Shown: piece after piece, positions 9,414-16,073 of the stretch
How the letters are laid out: every line of letters starts with the position of its first letter
How positions within the stretch are numbered: the first letter of the stretch is position 1
Origin: Cellulosimicrobium funkei
Lineage (GTDB): Bacteria > Actinomycetota > Actinomycetes > Actinomycetales > Cellulomonadaceae
DNA: 64,000 bases
Assembly: GCF_004519295.1 (NCBI RefSeq)
Contig: NZ_SOZH01000011.1
Span: forward strand, 124,001-188,000
Direction: 5' to 3'
Notes under the pieces: generated by a model
The model's database searches: none
Told to the model about the DNA's origin: nothing
What the model saw: the letters and a program-made list of their open reading frames with translations, nothing else
Program-made: the position numbers and the translations under genes

Positions 9414-9466
9414 CGCGAGGTAGGACGTGCGGTCGCGAACGAGGACGCGCAGAGCTCTACCTCGCG
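9414..9466. repeat. Single inverted pair of the 21-bp repeat family
   Basis: CGCGAGGTAG (9414-9423) and CTACCTCGCG (9457-9466) are perfect 10-bp inverted arms around a 33-nt loop. The left unit continues GACGTGCGGTCGCG and the right unit is preceded by GAGCT, both resembling the 21-bp units of the tandem blocks at 44483-45043. It lies in the gap between two minus-strand genes. Confidence 0.65.
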
Positions 9467-9507
9467 CCCGGACGTCCTCCCTCACAGCCACGACGGACAC
9501 GGTGCGG

Positions 9508-9807
9508 TCAGTCCGCCAGAGGGACGAGGTCGAGCTCCTGGAACTCCGCGACCTCGGGGACCCACCGCTCGGCGACGAAGCGGCGGTGGTCCGGGTGGGC
9601 GTCGTACGCGGCGTACGCGGCGTCGTCGTCGAACACCATGGAGAACTGGAACGTCAGCGGGCTCTTCGGGCTCACCTGGCGCGAGACGGTGAAGTCCCGG
9701 ACGCCCGGGACCTCGGTGAGCGTCGCGCGGGCGGTGCCGAGGAACTCGGCCTCCTCCGCGCTGCCGGCGGGGTGGACGAGGCGGAAGGCGACGGTGTGCT
9801 GGATCAC
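9508..9807 (-). CDS. Dabb-family (stress-responsive A/B barrel) protein
   Basis: A 99-residue Dabb-domain protein: it opens with MIQHTVAFRL, the typical first strand with its histidine, and ends with the FV.ERW and helix region of these dimeric alpha-beta barrels. Family members bind small hydrophobic ligands or act as cyclases and monooxygenase-like proteins; the ligand here is unknown. Confidence 0.85.
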   Translation of the reverse strand: MIQHTVAFRLVHPAGSAEEAEFLGTARATLTEVPGVRDFTVSRQVSPKSPLTFQFSMVFDDDAAYAAYDAHPDHRRFVAERWVPEVAEFQELDLVPLAD

Positions 9808-9856
9808 CTCGCCACGGTAGACGGGGCACGTGACCGGCGCCCGCTAGTCTCGCCGC

Positions 9857-10303
9857 GTGCGCATCCTCTGGCGTGACGTCGCGAGGTTCTTCGACGGGAG
9901 CGTCGAGGGGCGCCTGCCGGACGGGTTCGTGCGCGGCAGCCGGGCGTCCGACGGCGCGCGGCTCGTCGAGCGGTACCGCGCGCTCGGCTGGTCCGTCGAG
10001 CGGGACGGCCGGCCGTGGGACGGCGGCGCCCTCCACCGCGCCGCGGACCACGCGCTCCCGACGGTCTTCGTCCGCCCCGCCCCCGGCGTCTCCGTGAACC
10101 TGTTCCTGTGGCCCGACGACGAGATCGCCTTCGACGTCGACGCCCGGGAGATCCACGACCAGCACACCCTCGGCGCGGTCTGCCGCTTCCTCGCGCAGAC
10201 GGGCCGGGCGCTCGCCACGGACGTCGACCTGTGCCCGGAGGGGACGACCACGCCGTTCCTGCGATACACCCGGCAGGCGGACAGCGTGGGCCGCTGTCCC
10301 TAG
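9857..10303 (+). CDS. Hypothetical protein, 148 aa
   Basis: I do not recognise this 148-residue protein (MRILWRDVARFFDGSVEGRL...). It is soluble-looking, rich in Arg and Asp, without signal peptide or membrane helix. The start is supported by TAGTCT at 9845-9850, 6 nt before the GTG, giving a leaderless transcript. It is followed 10 nt later by an LLM oxidoreductase that has its own -10-like hexamer. Confidence 0.72.
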   Translation: MRILWRDVARFFDGSVEGRLPDGFVRGSRASDGARLVERYRALGWSVERDGRPWDGGALHRAADHALPTVFVRPAPGVSVNLFLWPDDEIAFDVDAREIHDQHTLGAVCRFLAQTGRALATDVDLCPEGTTTPFLRYTRQADSVGRCP

Positions 10304-10313
10304 GCTGGCGACC

Positions 10314-11207
10314 ATGCGCGTGAGCACCGTGATCCTGCCGATCTACCCGTGGCGCGAGGGCCGGGACGTGTGGCGGTCCGCCGACGACCTCGGGTTCCAC
10401 GCCGCCTACACGTACGACCACCTGTCGTGGCGGTCGTTCCGCGACGGCCCGTGGTTCGGCGCGGTCCCGACGCTCGCCGCCGCGGCGGGCGTCACCGAGC
10501 GGGTGCGGCTGGGCACGCTCGTGTCGTCGCCGAACTTCCGCGAGCCGGTGACGTTCGCGAAGGACGTCATGACGCTCGACGACCTGTCGGGCGGGCGCGT
10601 GACCGTCGGCCTCGGCGCGGGGACGACGGGCTTCGACGCGACGGTCCTCGGCGGCGAGCCGTGGCCGGCCCGGGAGCGCGCCGACCGGCTGCGCGACTTC
10701 ACGATCCTGCTGGACCGCCTGCTCACCGAGCCCGCCGTCACGCACGACGAGGGTCACTACCGGGCGCACGAGGCGCGGACCATTCCCGGCCCGGTCCAGT
10801 CGCCCCGGATGCCGTTCGCCATCGCCGCGACCGGCCCGCGCGGGCTGCGGCTGGCCGCGCGCTACGGGCAGGCGTGGGTGACGACGGGCGACGGCCGCCT
10901 CGGGGACGACGCGACCCCGGCGCAGTCGCGGGCCGCCGTCCGCGACCAGGTGGAGCGGCTCGACGCCGCCTGCCGCGACGCCGGTCGCGACCCGGGGTCG
11001 GTGGAGCGCATCCTGCTCACGGGCTTCACGCCCGACCCCGCGCTGGAGTCGGTCGACGCGTTCGTCGAGACGGCGCACGGCTACGCGGAGGCCGGCATCA
11101 CGGAGATCGTCGTCCACCGGCCCATCCCGGGCACCCAGTTCGCGGCCGACGAGCGCGTGTTCGAGCAGATCGCGACCGACGGCGCCGCGCAGGTCGCCCG
11201 GCTGTAG
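10314..11207 (+). CDS. LLM-class flavin-dependent oxidoreductase
   Basis: A 297-residue luciferase-like monooxygenase/oxidoreductase. Visible motifs are TYDHLSWRSFRDGPWFGA, RLGTLVSSPNFREPVTFAKDV limited here to its core RLGTLVSSPNF, and LSGGRVTVGLGAGTTGFDA. The family binds FMN or F420; substrate unknown. TAGGCT at 10301-10306 stands 7 nt before the ATG, predicting leaderless expression. It is a distinct paralogue of the 8429 gene. Confidence 0.9.
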   Translation: MRVSTVILPIYPWREGRDVWRSADDLGFHAAYTYDHLSWRSFRDGPWFGAVPTLAAAAGVTERVRLGTLVSSPNFREPVTFAKDVMTLDDLSGGRVTVGLGAGTTGFDATVLGGEPWPARERADRLRDFTILLDRLLTEPAVTHDEGHYRAHEARTIPGPVQSPRMPFAIAATGPRGLRLAARYGQAWVTTGDGRLGDDATPAQSRAAVRDQVERLDAACRDAGRDPGSVERILLTGFTPDPALESVDAFVETAHGYAEAGITEIVVHRPIPGTQFAADERVFEQIATDGAAQVARL

Positions 11208-11238
11208 GGCGCGGGCCGTCACGCCTCGGGGTGACGGG

Positions 11239-11562
11239 CTAGAACAGGACGTCGAGCACGAACCGGACCGGGGCCGTCACCGTCTCCCACAGCACACGCC
11301 CGGCCGACCTCTGCTCGAGGCGCGCCAGGCGTGCGGAGAAGACGGCGGCGGCGATCCCCCCGAGGACCGCGGCACCCAGGCAGACGCCCACGAGCCACGG
11401 CGGCAGGTCGACCAGGTAGCCGACGAGCGACAGCACGGCGGCGACCCCGCCCAGCACGAGGCTGACCACGAGGCCCCACGCCCCGACGGGGTCGAGCTCG
11501 GGACCGCTGGGCGGCGCCTCGGCGGTGTCCTCCACGCGCACAGTGTGCCGCACCTCCGGCAC
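11239..11562 (-). CDS. Small membrane protein, 107 aa
   Basis: An unrecognised 107-residue protein with two hydrophobic helices (about residues 27-50 and 55-78: GAWGLVVSLVLGGVAAVLSL and LVGVCLGAAVLGGIAAAVFS) and a basic tail. The GTG at 11560-11562 is the longest start; a GTG 7 codons further on (VRVEDTAEAPP) has a CACACT hexamer 6 nt before it and could be a leaderless start. Function unknown. Confidence 0.65.
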   Translation of the reverse strand: MPEVRHTVRVEDTAEAPPSGPELDPVGAWGLVVSLVLGGVAAVLSLVGYLVDLPPWLVGVCLGAAVLGGIAAAVFSARLARLEQRSAGRVLWETVTAPVRFVLDVLF

Positions 11563-11671
11563 GTCCTCCCGCTCGGGTGGAACCTCTCGGGGCGTCGCTG
11601 CGTGTCAGAGACAGAGGGCCCGCGACACATGTCGTGCGAGGGCTCACCGGACCGGGACGCGAGGAGGCGAC

Positions 11672-11872
11672 GTGCGCAAGGCACCGGCGGGGTGGTACGC
11701 GGACGCACCGGGCTCGGGGAGGGAGCGCTGGTACGACGGCGCGGCGTGGACCGACCGGACGCGCGAGCGCCGGGCGCGCGACGACGTCGGCCCGTGGCGG
11801 CGGGTGGTCGTGCTCGGGTCGGTGGTCGTGCTGGTCGTCGCGGCGCCGCTCCTCCTCGCCGTGCTCGGCTGA
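11672..11872 (+). CDS. DUF2510-domain small membrane protein
   Basis: A 66-residue protein. It opens with APAGWYADAPGSGRERWYDGAAWTD, shortened here to AGWYADAPG...RWYDGAAWT, the DUF2510 signature common in actinobacteria, and ends in one hydrophobic helix (VVVLGSVVVLVVAAPLLLAV). A GAGGAGG ribosome-binding site lies 4 nt before the GTG at 11672, so this start is chosen over the long upstream extension, which looks non-coding. Role unknown. Confidence 0.8.
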   Translation: MRKAPAGWYADAPGSGRERWYDGAAWTDRTRERRARDDVGPWRRVVVLGSVVVLVVAAPLLLAVLG

Positions 11873-11904
11873 GCCTGCCGGGAGAGCGCCCGCCGGAAGA
11901 CGCG

Positions 11905-12507
11905 TCAGCCGAGCGGCCCCCGCACGCGGTAGGTCACGTGGGTCACCTGGGACGCCGCCCGCACGGCGACGGTCTCGAGCGCGAGGGGCGGGACGCCGCC
12001 GTCGAGCACGCGGTCGCCGTGGCCGAGGACCTGGGGCACGACGTGCAGCCGGAGCTCGTCGAGCAGCCCCGCCGTGATCACCTGGTTGATGGTCGCGGCC
12101 CCGCCCGCGATCGCGACGTCCCGGTCCCCCGCGGCCTCCCGCGCCTGCGCGACGGCTGACCCGACGCCGTCGGTGACGAAGAAGAACGTCGTCCCGCCCT
12201 CCAGGACGAGCGGCTCGCGCGGGTGGTGCGTGAGCACGAACACCGGTGCGTGGTACGGCGGCTCCGGGCCCCACCAGCCCTGCCAGTCCGGGTCCCACTC
12301 CCCTCGCCCGGGCGTGAACATGTTCCTGCCCATGACGAACGCCCCCGCGTCGACGATCGCGGCGATCTCGGCCGCGTTCTCGTCGGCGGTCTCGACCATC
12401 CACCGGTGCAGGTCCACGCCCGCGCCGAACGGGTGCTCCAGCGTCTGGTCGGGGCGCGAGGAGTACCCGTCCACCGACACCGCCACGTCGCACGTCACGT
12501 TCCCCAT
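11905..12507 (-). CDS. Dihydrofolate-reductase-family (RibD C-terminal) protein
   Basis: A 200-residue member of the RibD C-terminal/DHFR-like fold: VSVDGYSSRPDQ at the start, GAFVMGRNMFTPGRGEW and VAIAGGAATINQVITAGLLDELRLHVVPQVLG, of which the GGA.T..Q.L..GL.DEL pattern binds NADPH. Actinobacteria carry many such orphans of unknown substrate. The start at 12505-12507 (MGNVTCDVAVSVDG) has a GGAGGG-type site upstream; the longer ORF start adds only a low-complexity basic leader. Confidence 0.9.
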   Translation of the reverse strand: MGNVTCDVAVSVDGYSSRPDQTLEHPFGAGVDLHRWMVETADENAAEIAAIVDAGAFVMGRNMFTPGRGEWDPDWQGWWGPEPPYHAPVFVLTHHPREPLVLEGGTTFFFVTDGVGSAVAQAREAAGDRDVAIAGGAATINQVITAGLLDELRLHVVPQVLGHGDRVLDGGVPPLALETVAVRAASQVTHVTYRVRGPLG

Positions 12508-12610
12508 GCCGCCCTCACCCTCCGCGGTCCGCGTGCGCCGCGGCCGCCGTCGTCCGTCCTGACGACACGTCCGACCGCGGGCGGGCGCGGAACTCATTGC
12601 CGCACCCCGG

Positions 12611-14458
12611 TCACCGCGGTGCGGGGGCCTCCTCGGTGGCGATGCGGAGAGCGGCGACGAGCTCGCGGTAGAGCTCGTCGGTCGCGAGGAGGTGGGGGTG
12701 CGTGCCGCGCGCGCGGACGCGGCCGTCCTCCATGACGAGGATGACGTCGGCGTCGATGACCGTGGACAGGCGGTGCGCGATGGTCACGACGGCGCGGTCG
12801 CGGGCCAGGTCCTCGATGACGGCGTGCACGGCGGCCTCGGTGAGCCCGTCGACCTGGGCGGTGGCCTCGTCGAGGAGCAGCACGTCGGGCGCGTGCAGGA
12901 CGGCGCGCGCGAGGGCGACGCGCTGGCGCTCGCCGCCCGAGACGGTCGTCCCGACGAGCGACGTGTCGAGGCCGTCGGGCAGCGAGCGCACCTTGGCGTC
13001 GAGCCGCACCTGCGCGAGCGCCGCCCACATCGCCTCCTCCGTCGCGGCGGGGTCCGAGAGGCGCAGGTTCTCGCGGATGGTGCCCGGCACGACGGGGGTC
13101 TCCTGCTCGACGTACGCGAAGCGGCGCCGCACGTCGTCGAACGTGAGGTCGTCGTAGGGCACGCCGTCGAGGAGGATCCGCCCCGACTCGGGCTGCAGGA
13201 AGCGCAGCAGGAGCGAGAAGGTCGTGGTCTTGCCCGCCCCGGACGGGCCGACGATCGCGACCTGCCCGCGCGCGGGCACGTCGAGGTCGAGGTCGCGCAC
13301 CACGGGCTCGCCGCCCGGCAGGTACCGCGCGGTGACGCCGCGCAGCGACAGCCGCGGCGCGTCGTGCAGGGCCGCCGTGCCCGACGCCGCGCCCACCCCG
13401 GCCGGACGACGCGCGGCGGGGTCGTCGTCCTCCTCCGGCTCGATGGCCTGGACCTCGCGGATCCGCCCCGCGGCCGCGATGCCGGCCTGGAGCTGGGTGA
13501 CGTTCATGGTCAGGCCCGTGACGGGCTCGACGATCTGGAACGCGTAGAGCAGGAACGCGACGAGGCTCGACACGGCCAGGATCCCCTGGTCCACGCGCCA
13601 GGCGCCGAGCGCGAGGATGACGATGATCGCGAGCTGGATGCCGCCCCCGGCGATGCTCCAGGCGACCGCCTCGGTCCGCACGGCCCGCACGCTGTGGCGC
13701 GCGGAGTCCTGCGCGTCGTCGAGCACCCGGTCGATCTGGCGGCCCTCCGCGCGGCTCGCCTTGATGGTGCGGATCGCGCGCAATCCGCCCTCGAGCGTGC
13801 CGCCCAGGCTGCCGAGCGACTCCTGCGCCTTCTCCTGCGCCTTCGCGATGCGGGGCATGAGCGCGCCCACGAGGACGCCGATGACGACGATCGCCCCGAG
13901 CGTCGTGCCGAGCAGGACGAGGTCGAGCACGCCCATGAGGACGACCGTCCCGACCAGGGACACCGCCAGGTTCACGAGGTTGACCAGGCTCGACGACGCC
14001 GCCTCGCGCAGCAGCACCGTGTCGGACGTGACGCGCGTGACGAGCTCGCCCGTCGGGCGGCCGGTGAGCGCGCCGATCCGCGCGCGGAAGAAGCGCCGCA
14101 CCATGGACGACCGCGCGTCGAGCACCACGCGCTCGGCGAGCGTGCCGAGCAGGACCCACTGCCACAGCCCGAGCACGAGCCCGACGACGAGCAGCCCGAC
14201 GAGCGTGAGCACGGCCGGGGTCAGCGACTCCCCCGTGCCGAGCGTGTCGAGCACCCATTTGGTCACCATCGGCGTCGCGAGGGTGGCGGCCGTCGTCCCG
14301 AGCCCGAGCACGAGGCCGAGCAGCAGGGTCCGGCGGTGCGGGCGGACGAACTGCCACAGCACCGCGAGGCGCGGGAGGAACGGGCCCCGAGGGGTGGCGT
14401 CGCGAGGAGCGGGTGGGGCCTCGGGCGTGGTGGAGGTCGGGGACATGTCGTCAACCAT
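12611..14458 (-). CDS. ABC transporter, fused permease and ATPase (exporter type)
   Basis: A 615-residue half-transporter of the multidrug/lipid exporter type: six hydrophobic helices in the first 330 residues, then an ATPase domain with Walker A GPSGAGKTT, signature VSGGERQR, Walker B LLLDEAT and the H-loop IAHRLST. It probably works as a homodimer to expel hydrophobic compounds. The ATG at 14456-14458 is preferred because GAGAGG lies 9 nt upstream; it sits inside operator-like palindrome 14450-14465. It is divergent from a TetR gene, which most likely represses it. Confidence 0.93.
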   Translation of the reverse strand: MVDDMSPTSTTPEAPPAPRDATPRGPFLPRLAVLWQFVRPHRRTLLLGLVLGLGTTAATLATPMVTKWVLDTLGTGESLTPAVLTLVGLLVVGLVLGLWQWVLLGTLAERVVLDARSSMVRRFFRARIGALTGRPTGELVTRVTSDTVLLREAASSSLVNLVNLAVSLVGTVVLMGVLDLVLLGTTLGAIVVIGVLVGALMPRIAKAQEKAQESLGSLGGTLEGGLRAIRTIKASRAEGRQIDRVLDDAQDSARHSVRAVRTEAVAWSIAGGGIQLAIIVILALGAWRVDQGILAVSSLVAFLLYAFQIVEPVTGLTMNVTQLQAGIAAAGRIREVQAIEPEEDDDPAARRPAGVGAASGTAALHDAPRLSLRGVTARYLPGGEPVVRDLDLDVPARGQVAIVGPSGAGKTTTFSLLLRFLQPESGRILLDGVPYDDLTFDDVRRRFAYVEQETPVVPGTIRENLRLSDPAATEEAMWAALAQVRLDAKVRSLPDGLDTSLVGTTVSGGERQRVALARAVLHAPDVLLLDEATAQVDGLTEAAVHAVIEDLARDRAVVTIAHRLSTVIDADVILVMEDGRVRARGTHPHLLATDELYRELVAALRIATEEAPAPR

Positions 14459-14493
14459 GGTTGACATCCTCTCTCGTGTCAACCGTCGTTGAC
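14450..14493. promoter_or_regulatory. Two GTCAAC-N4-GTTGAC operator palindromes
   Basis: GTCAACCATGGTTGAC (14450-14465) is a perfect 16-bp palindrome that covers the ABC transporter start codon. GTCAACCGTCGTTGAC (14478-14493) repeats the same arms 28 bp away centre to centre. They lie between the exporter and the divergent TetR gene, the usual arrangement for a TetR-type repressor acting on an exporter. Confidence 0.78.
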
Positions 14494-14535
14494 GCGGCGC
14501 GGGAGGTCGTGCGCCGGGGCGCTCGACGCCCCTAG

Positions 14536-14553
14536 TGGAACATGGGTGTTCCA
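14536..14553. promoter_or_regulatory. TGGAACA-N4-TGTTCCA palindrome before the TetR gene
   Basis: An 18-bp inverted repeat, TGGAACA-TGGG-TGTTCCA, lies 35 bp upstream of the TetR -10-like hexamer TATCGT (14588-14593). Its arms differ from those of the two palindromes nearer the exporter, so it may be read by another protein or be the autoregulatory site. Confidence 0.6.
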
Positions 14554-14600
14554 TCCGTGACAAGCGGCGTTCCGTCACGGCGCGGGCTATCGTGGGCCGC

Positions 14601-15236
14601 GTGACGGCACGAACGAGCGCGCGGAGCACCCCTGCGGCCACGCCCTCCCGAGCGGCTCCCGACGAGCCGCCCACGAGCGGCACCCGCACCCGGACCCGCC
14701 GCGCGATCCTCGACGCGGCCGTCTCGGTGCTCAGCACGGACAAGTCCGCGTCGCTCGGCGACGTCGCGCAGGCCGCCCAGGTGGGCCGCACGACCCTGCA
14801 CCGCTACTTTCCCGAGCGTGCCGACCTCGTCGAGGCGATCGGTGCCGAGACCGTCGAGCGCACGCGCGCGGCGATCGCCGCCGCGCGGCTCGACGACGGA
14901 CCCCCGGCCTCCGCGCTGCGCCGCCTCGCCTTCGAGTACTTCGACCTCGGCCCCTGGTACATGGTGCTGTTCACCGAGCTCGCCGACGCCGAGTCCGCGT
15001 TCTGGGCCGAGTCCGAGCAGGCCGAGGAGCCGGTGCGGGAGCTGCTGCGCCGCGGGCAGGAGGCCGGCGTCGTCGACGACCAGCTCAGCGTGGCGTGGAT
15101 CGTCCGCACCCTGTGGTGGATGCTCTTCAACGCGTGGTCCATGGCCGACGACGGCGAGATCTCGCGCGCCGACGCGCTCCGCATGGCCGTCCGCAGCATC
15201 GAGGGCGTCGCTCTCACGCGCGAGGCCCGCGCATGA
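14601..15236 (+). CDS. TetR-family transcriptional regulator
   Basis: A 211-residue TetR-family repressor. The DNA-binding helix-turn-helix is near residues 35-75 (AILDAAVSVLSTDK...LGDVAQAAQVGRTTLHRYFPERADL). The ligand domain follows, with Trp/Phe-rich helices (FDLGPWYMVLFTEL, WWMLFNAWSM). The GTG at 14601 is chosen because TATCGT is 7 nt upstream, predicting a leaderless mRNA. It is divergent from the ABC exporter and its stop overlaps the next gene's ATG (ATGA). Confidence 0.9.
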   Translation: MTARTSARSTPAATPSRAAPDEPPTSGTRTRTRRAILDAAVSVLSTDKSASLGDVAQAAQVGRTTLHRYFPERADLVEAIGAETVERTRAAIAAARLDDGPPASALRRLAFEYFDLGPWYMVLFTELADAESAFWAESEQAEEPVRELLRRGQEAGVVDDQLSVAWIVRTLWWMLFNAWSMADDGEISRADALRMAVRSIEGVALTREARA

Positions 15237-15520
15237 GCGTCAGCCCGGGGCCGGCACCCCGCCCCGGCCTCGGCGAGCGGCTGCGCCGCTGGTGGCAGCG
15301 GGCCGACGACGTCCGGACCGGCGTGCGCTGGGCGAGCGTCGCCACCGTGCTCGGCGGGATCGTCGTCGCGGTCGTGTGCCTCGTGCTGGTGCTGCGCGGG
15401 CGCGTCTGGGCGTGGGTCCCGCTGGTGGTCGCGGCGGCCGTCGCGCTGCGCGAGGTCCGCTACCTGAAGCGCGCCGCCCGGGGCGGGCGGCCCCGGTACC
15501 AGGAGAACGCCCCGCGCTGA
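15233..15520 (+). CDS. Small membrane protein, 95 aa
   Basis: A 95-residue unrecognised protein coupled to the TetR gene by a 4-base ATGA overlap. It has a basic, Trp-containing N-terminus (LGERLRRWWQRADDVRTGVRW) shortened here to RLRRWWQRADD, two hydrophobic helices (about residues 35-55 and 58-75) and a basic tail. It could be a membrane partner in the same response, but nothing shows this directly. The 250 bp that follow hold no gene; they contain a short imperfect tandem of GTGCGGTCGGC. Confidence 0.7.
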   Translation: MSVSPGPAPRPGLGERLRRWWQRADDVRTGVRWASVATVLGGIVVAVVCLVLVLRGRVWAWVPLVVAAAVALREVRYLKRAARGGRPRYQENAPR

Positions 15521-15769
15521 CCGCCGAGCGGTCGCTCGTGCGGGCCGTCGTGCGGTCGGCCGTGGGCTCGCCCGTGCGGTCGGCGGTGCGGTCGGCGGTG
15601 CGAGAGCATGCACCTCGCGGGCCACGAGGACCACGCGCTCGTCATCCGGAGGTCGCACCCCGGCGGGCCGCAGGATCCACCGGACGGGCGACGCGCCCGG
15701 GGTGGGCCGCGGGACAGACTGTCGGTACGGCGCCGGTCAGCGGCGCCGGCCAACCTCCGGAGGCGCACC

Positions 15770-16030
15770 GTGACCCCCACCCCCGCCCGGGACACCGCGT
15801 TCCCCGCCCACGACGGCGCACCCGAGCAGCCGTCCGCCCGCGCGGCAGCGCGCGGCCTGCGCTTCACCGCGCGCCGCGCGTCCCGGGCCCGACGGCGGGG
15901 CGCGGCCCCCGCGCGTCGGCCCGCCGTCCCCCCGGTCGAGCGGGCGAACGGCTGGGTCGTCGCCCTGGCCGTCGCCGCCGGCGCCGTGCTCTTCTCGACC
16001 CTCGCGATGAAGGCGTTCCTCGGCGGCTGA
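15770..16030 (+). CDS. Small protein with C-terminal membrane helix, 86 aa
   Basis: An 86-residue protein starting at GTG 15770 with GGAGG 8 nt upstream. The first two thirds are Ala/Arg/Pro-rich and basic; the last 25 residues form one membrane helix (VVALAVAAGAVLFSTLAMKAFL). It looks like a tail-anchored or small envelope protein. I do not recognise a family, and its coding status rests on the ribosome-binding site and the helix. Confidence 0.55.
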   Translation: MTPTPARDTAFPAHDGAPEQPSARAAARGLRFTARRASRARRRGAAPARRPAVPPVERANGWVVALAVAAGAVLFSTLAMKAFLGG

Positions 16031-16073
16031 CCCACCCCTGCCCCCACGACGCCCGCAGCGCGGCCGAGGCGCC

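Noticed and set aside
15540-15610. Short tandem GTGCGGTCGGC repeats as a regulatory site
   Set aside because: They are imperfect, only about three copies, far from a start codon, and can be explained by GC-rich slippage.
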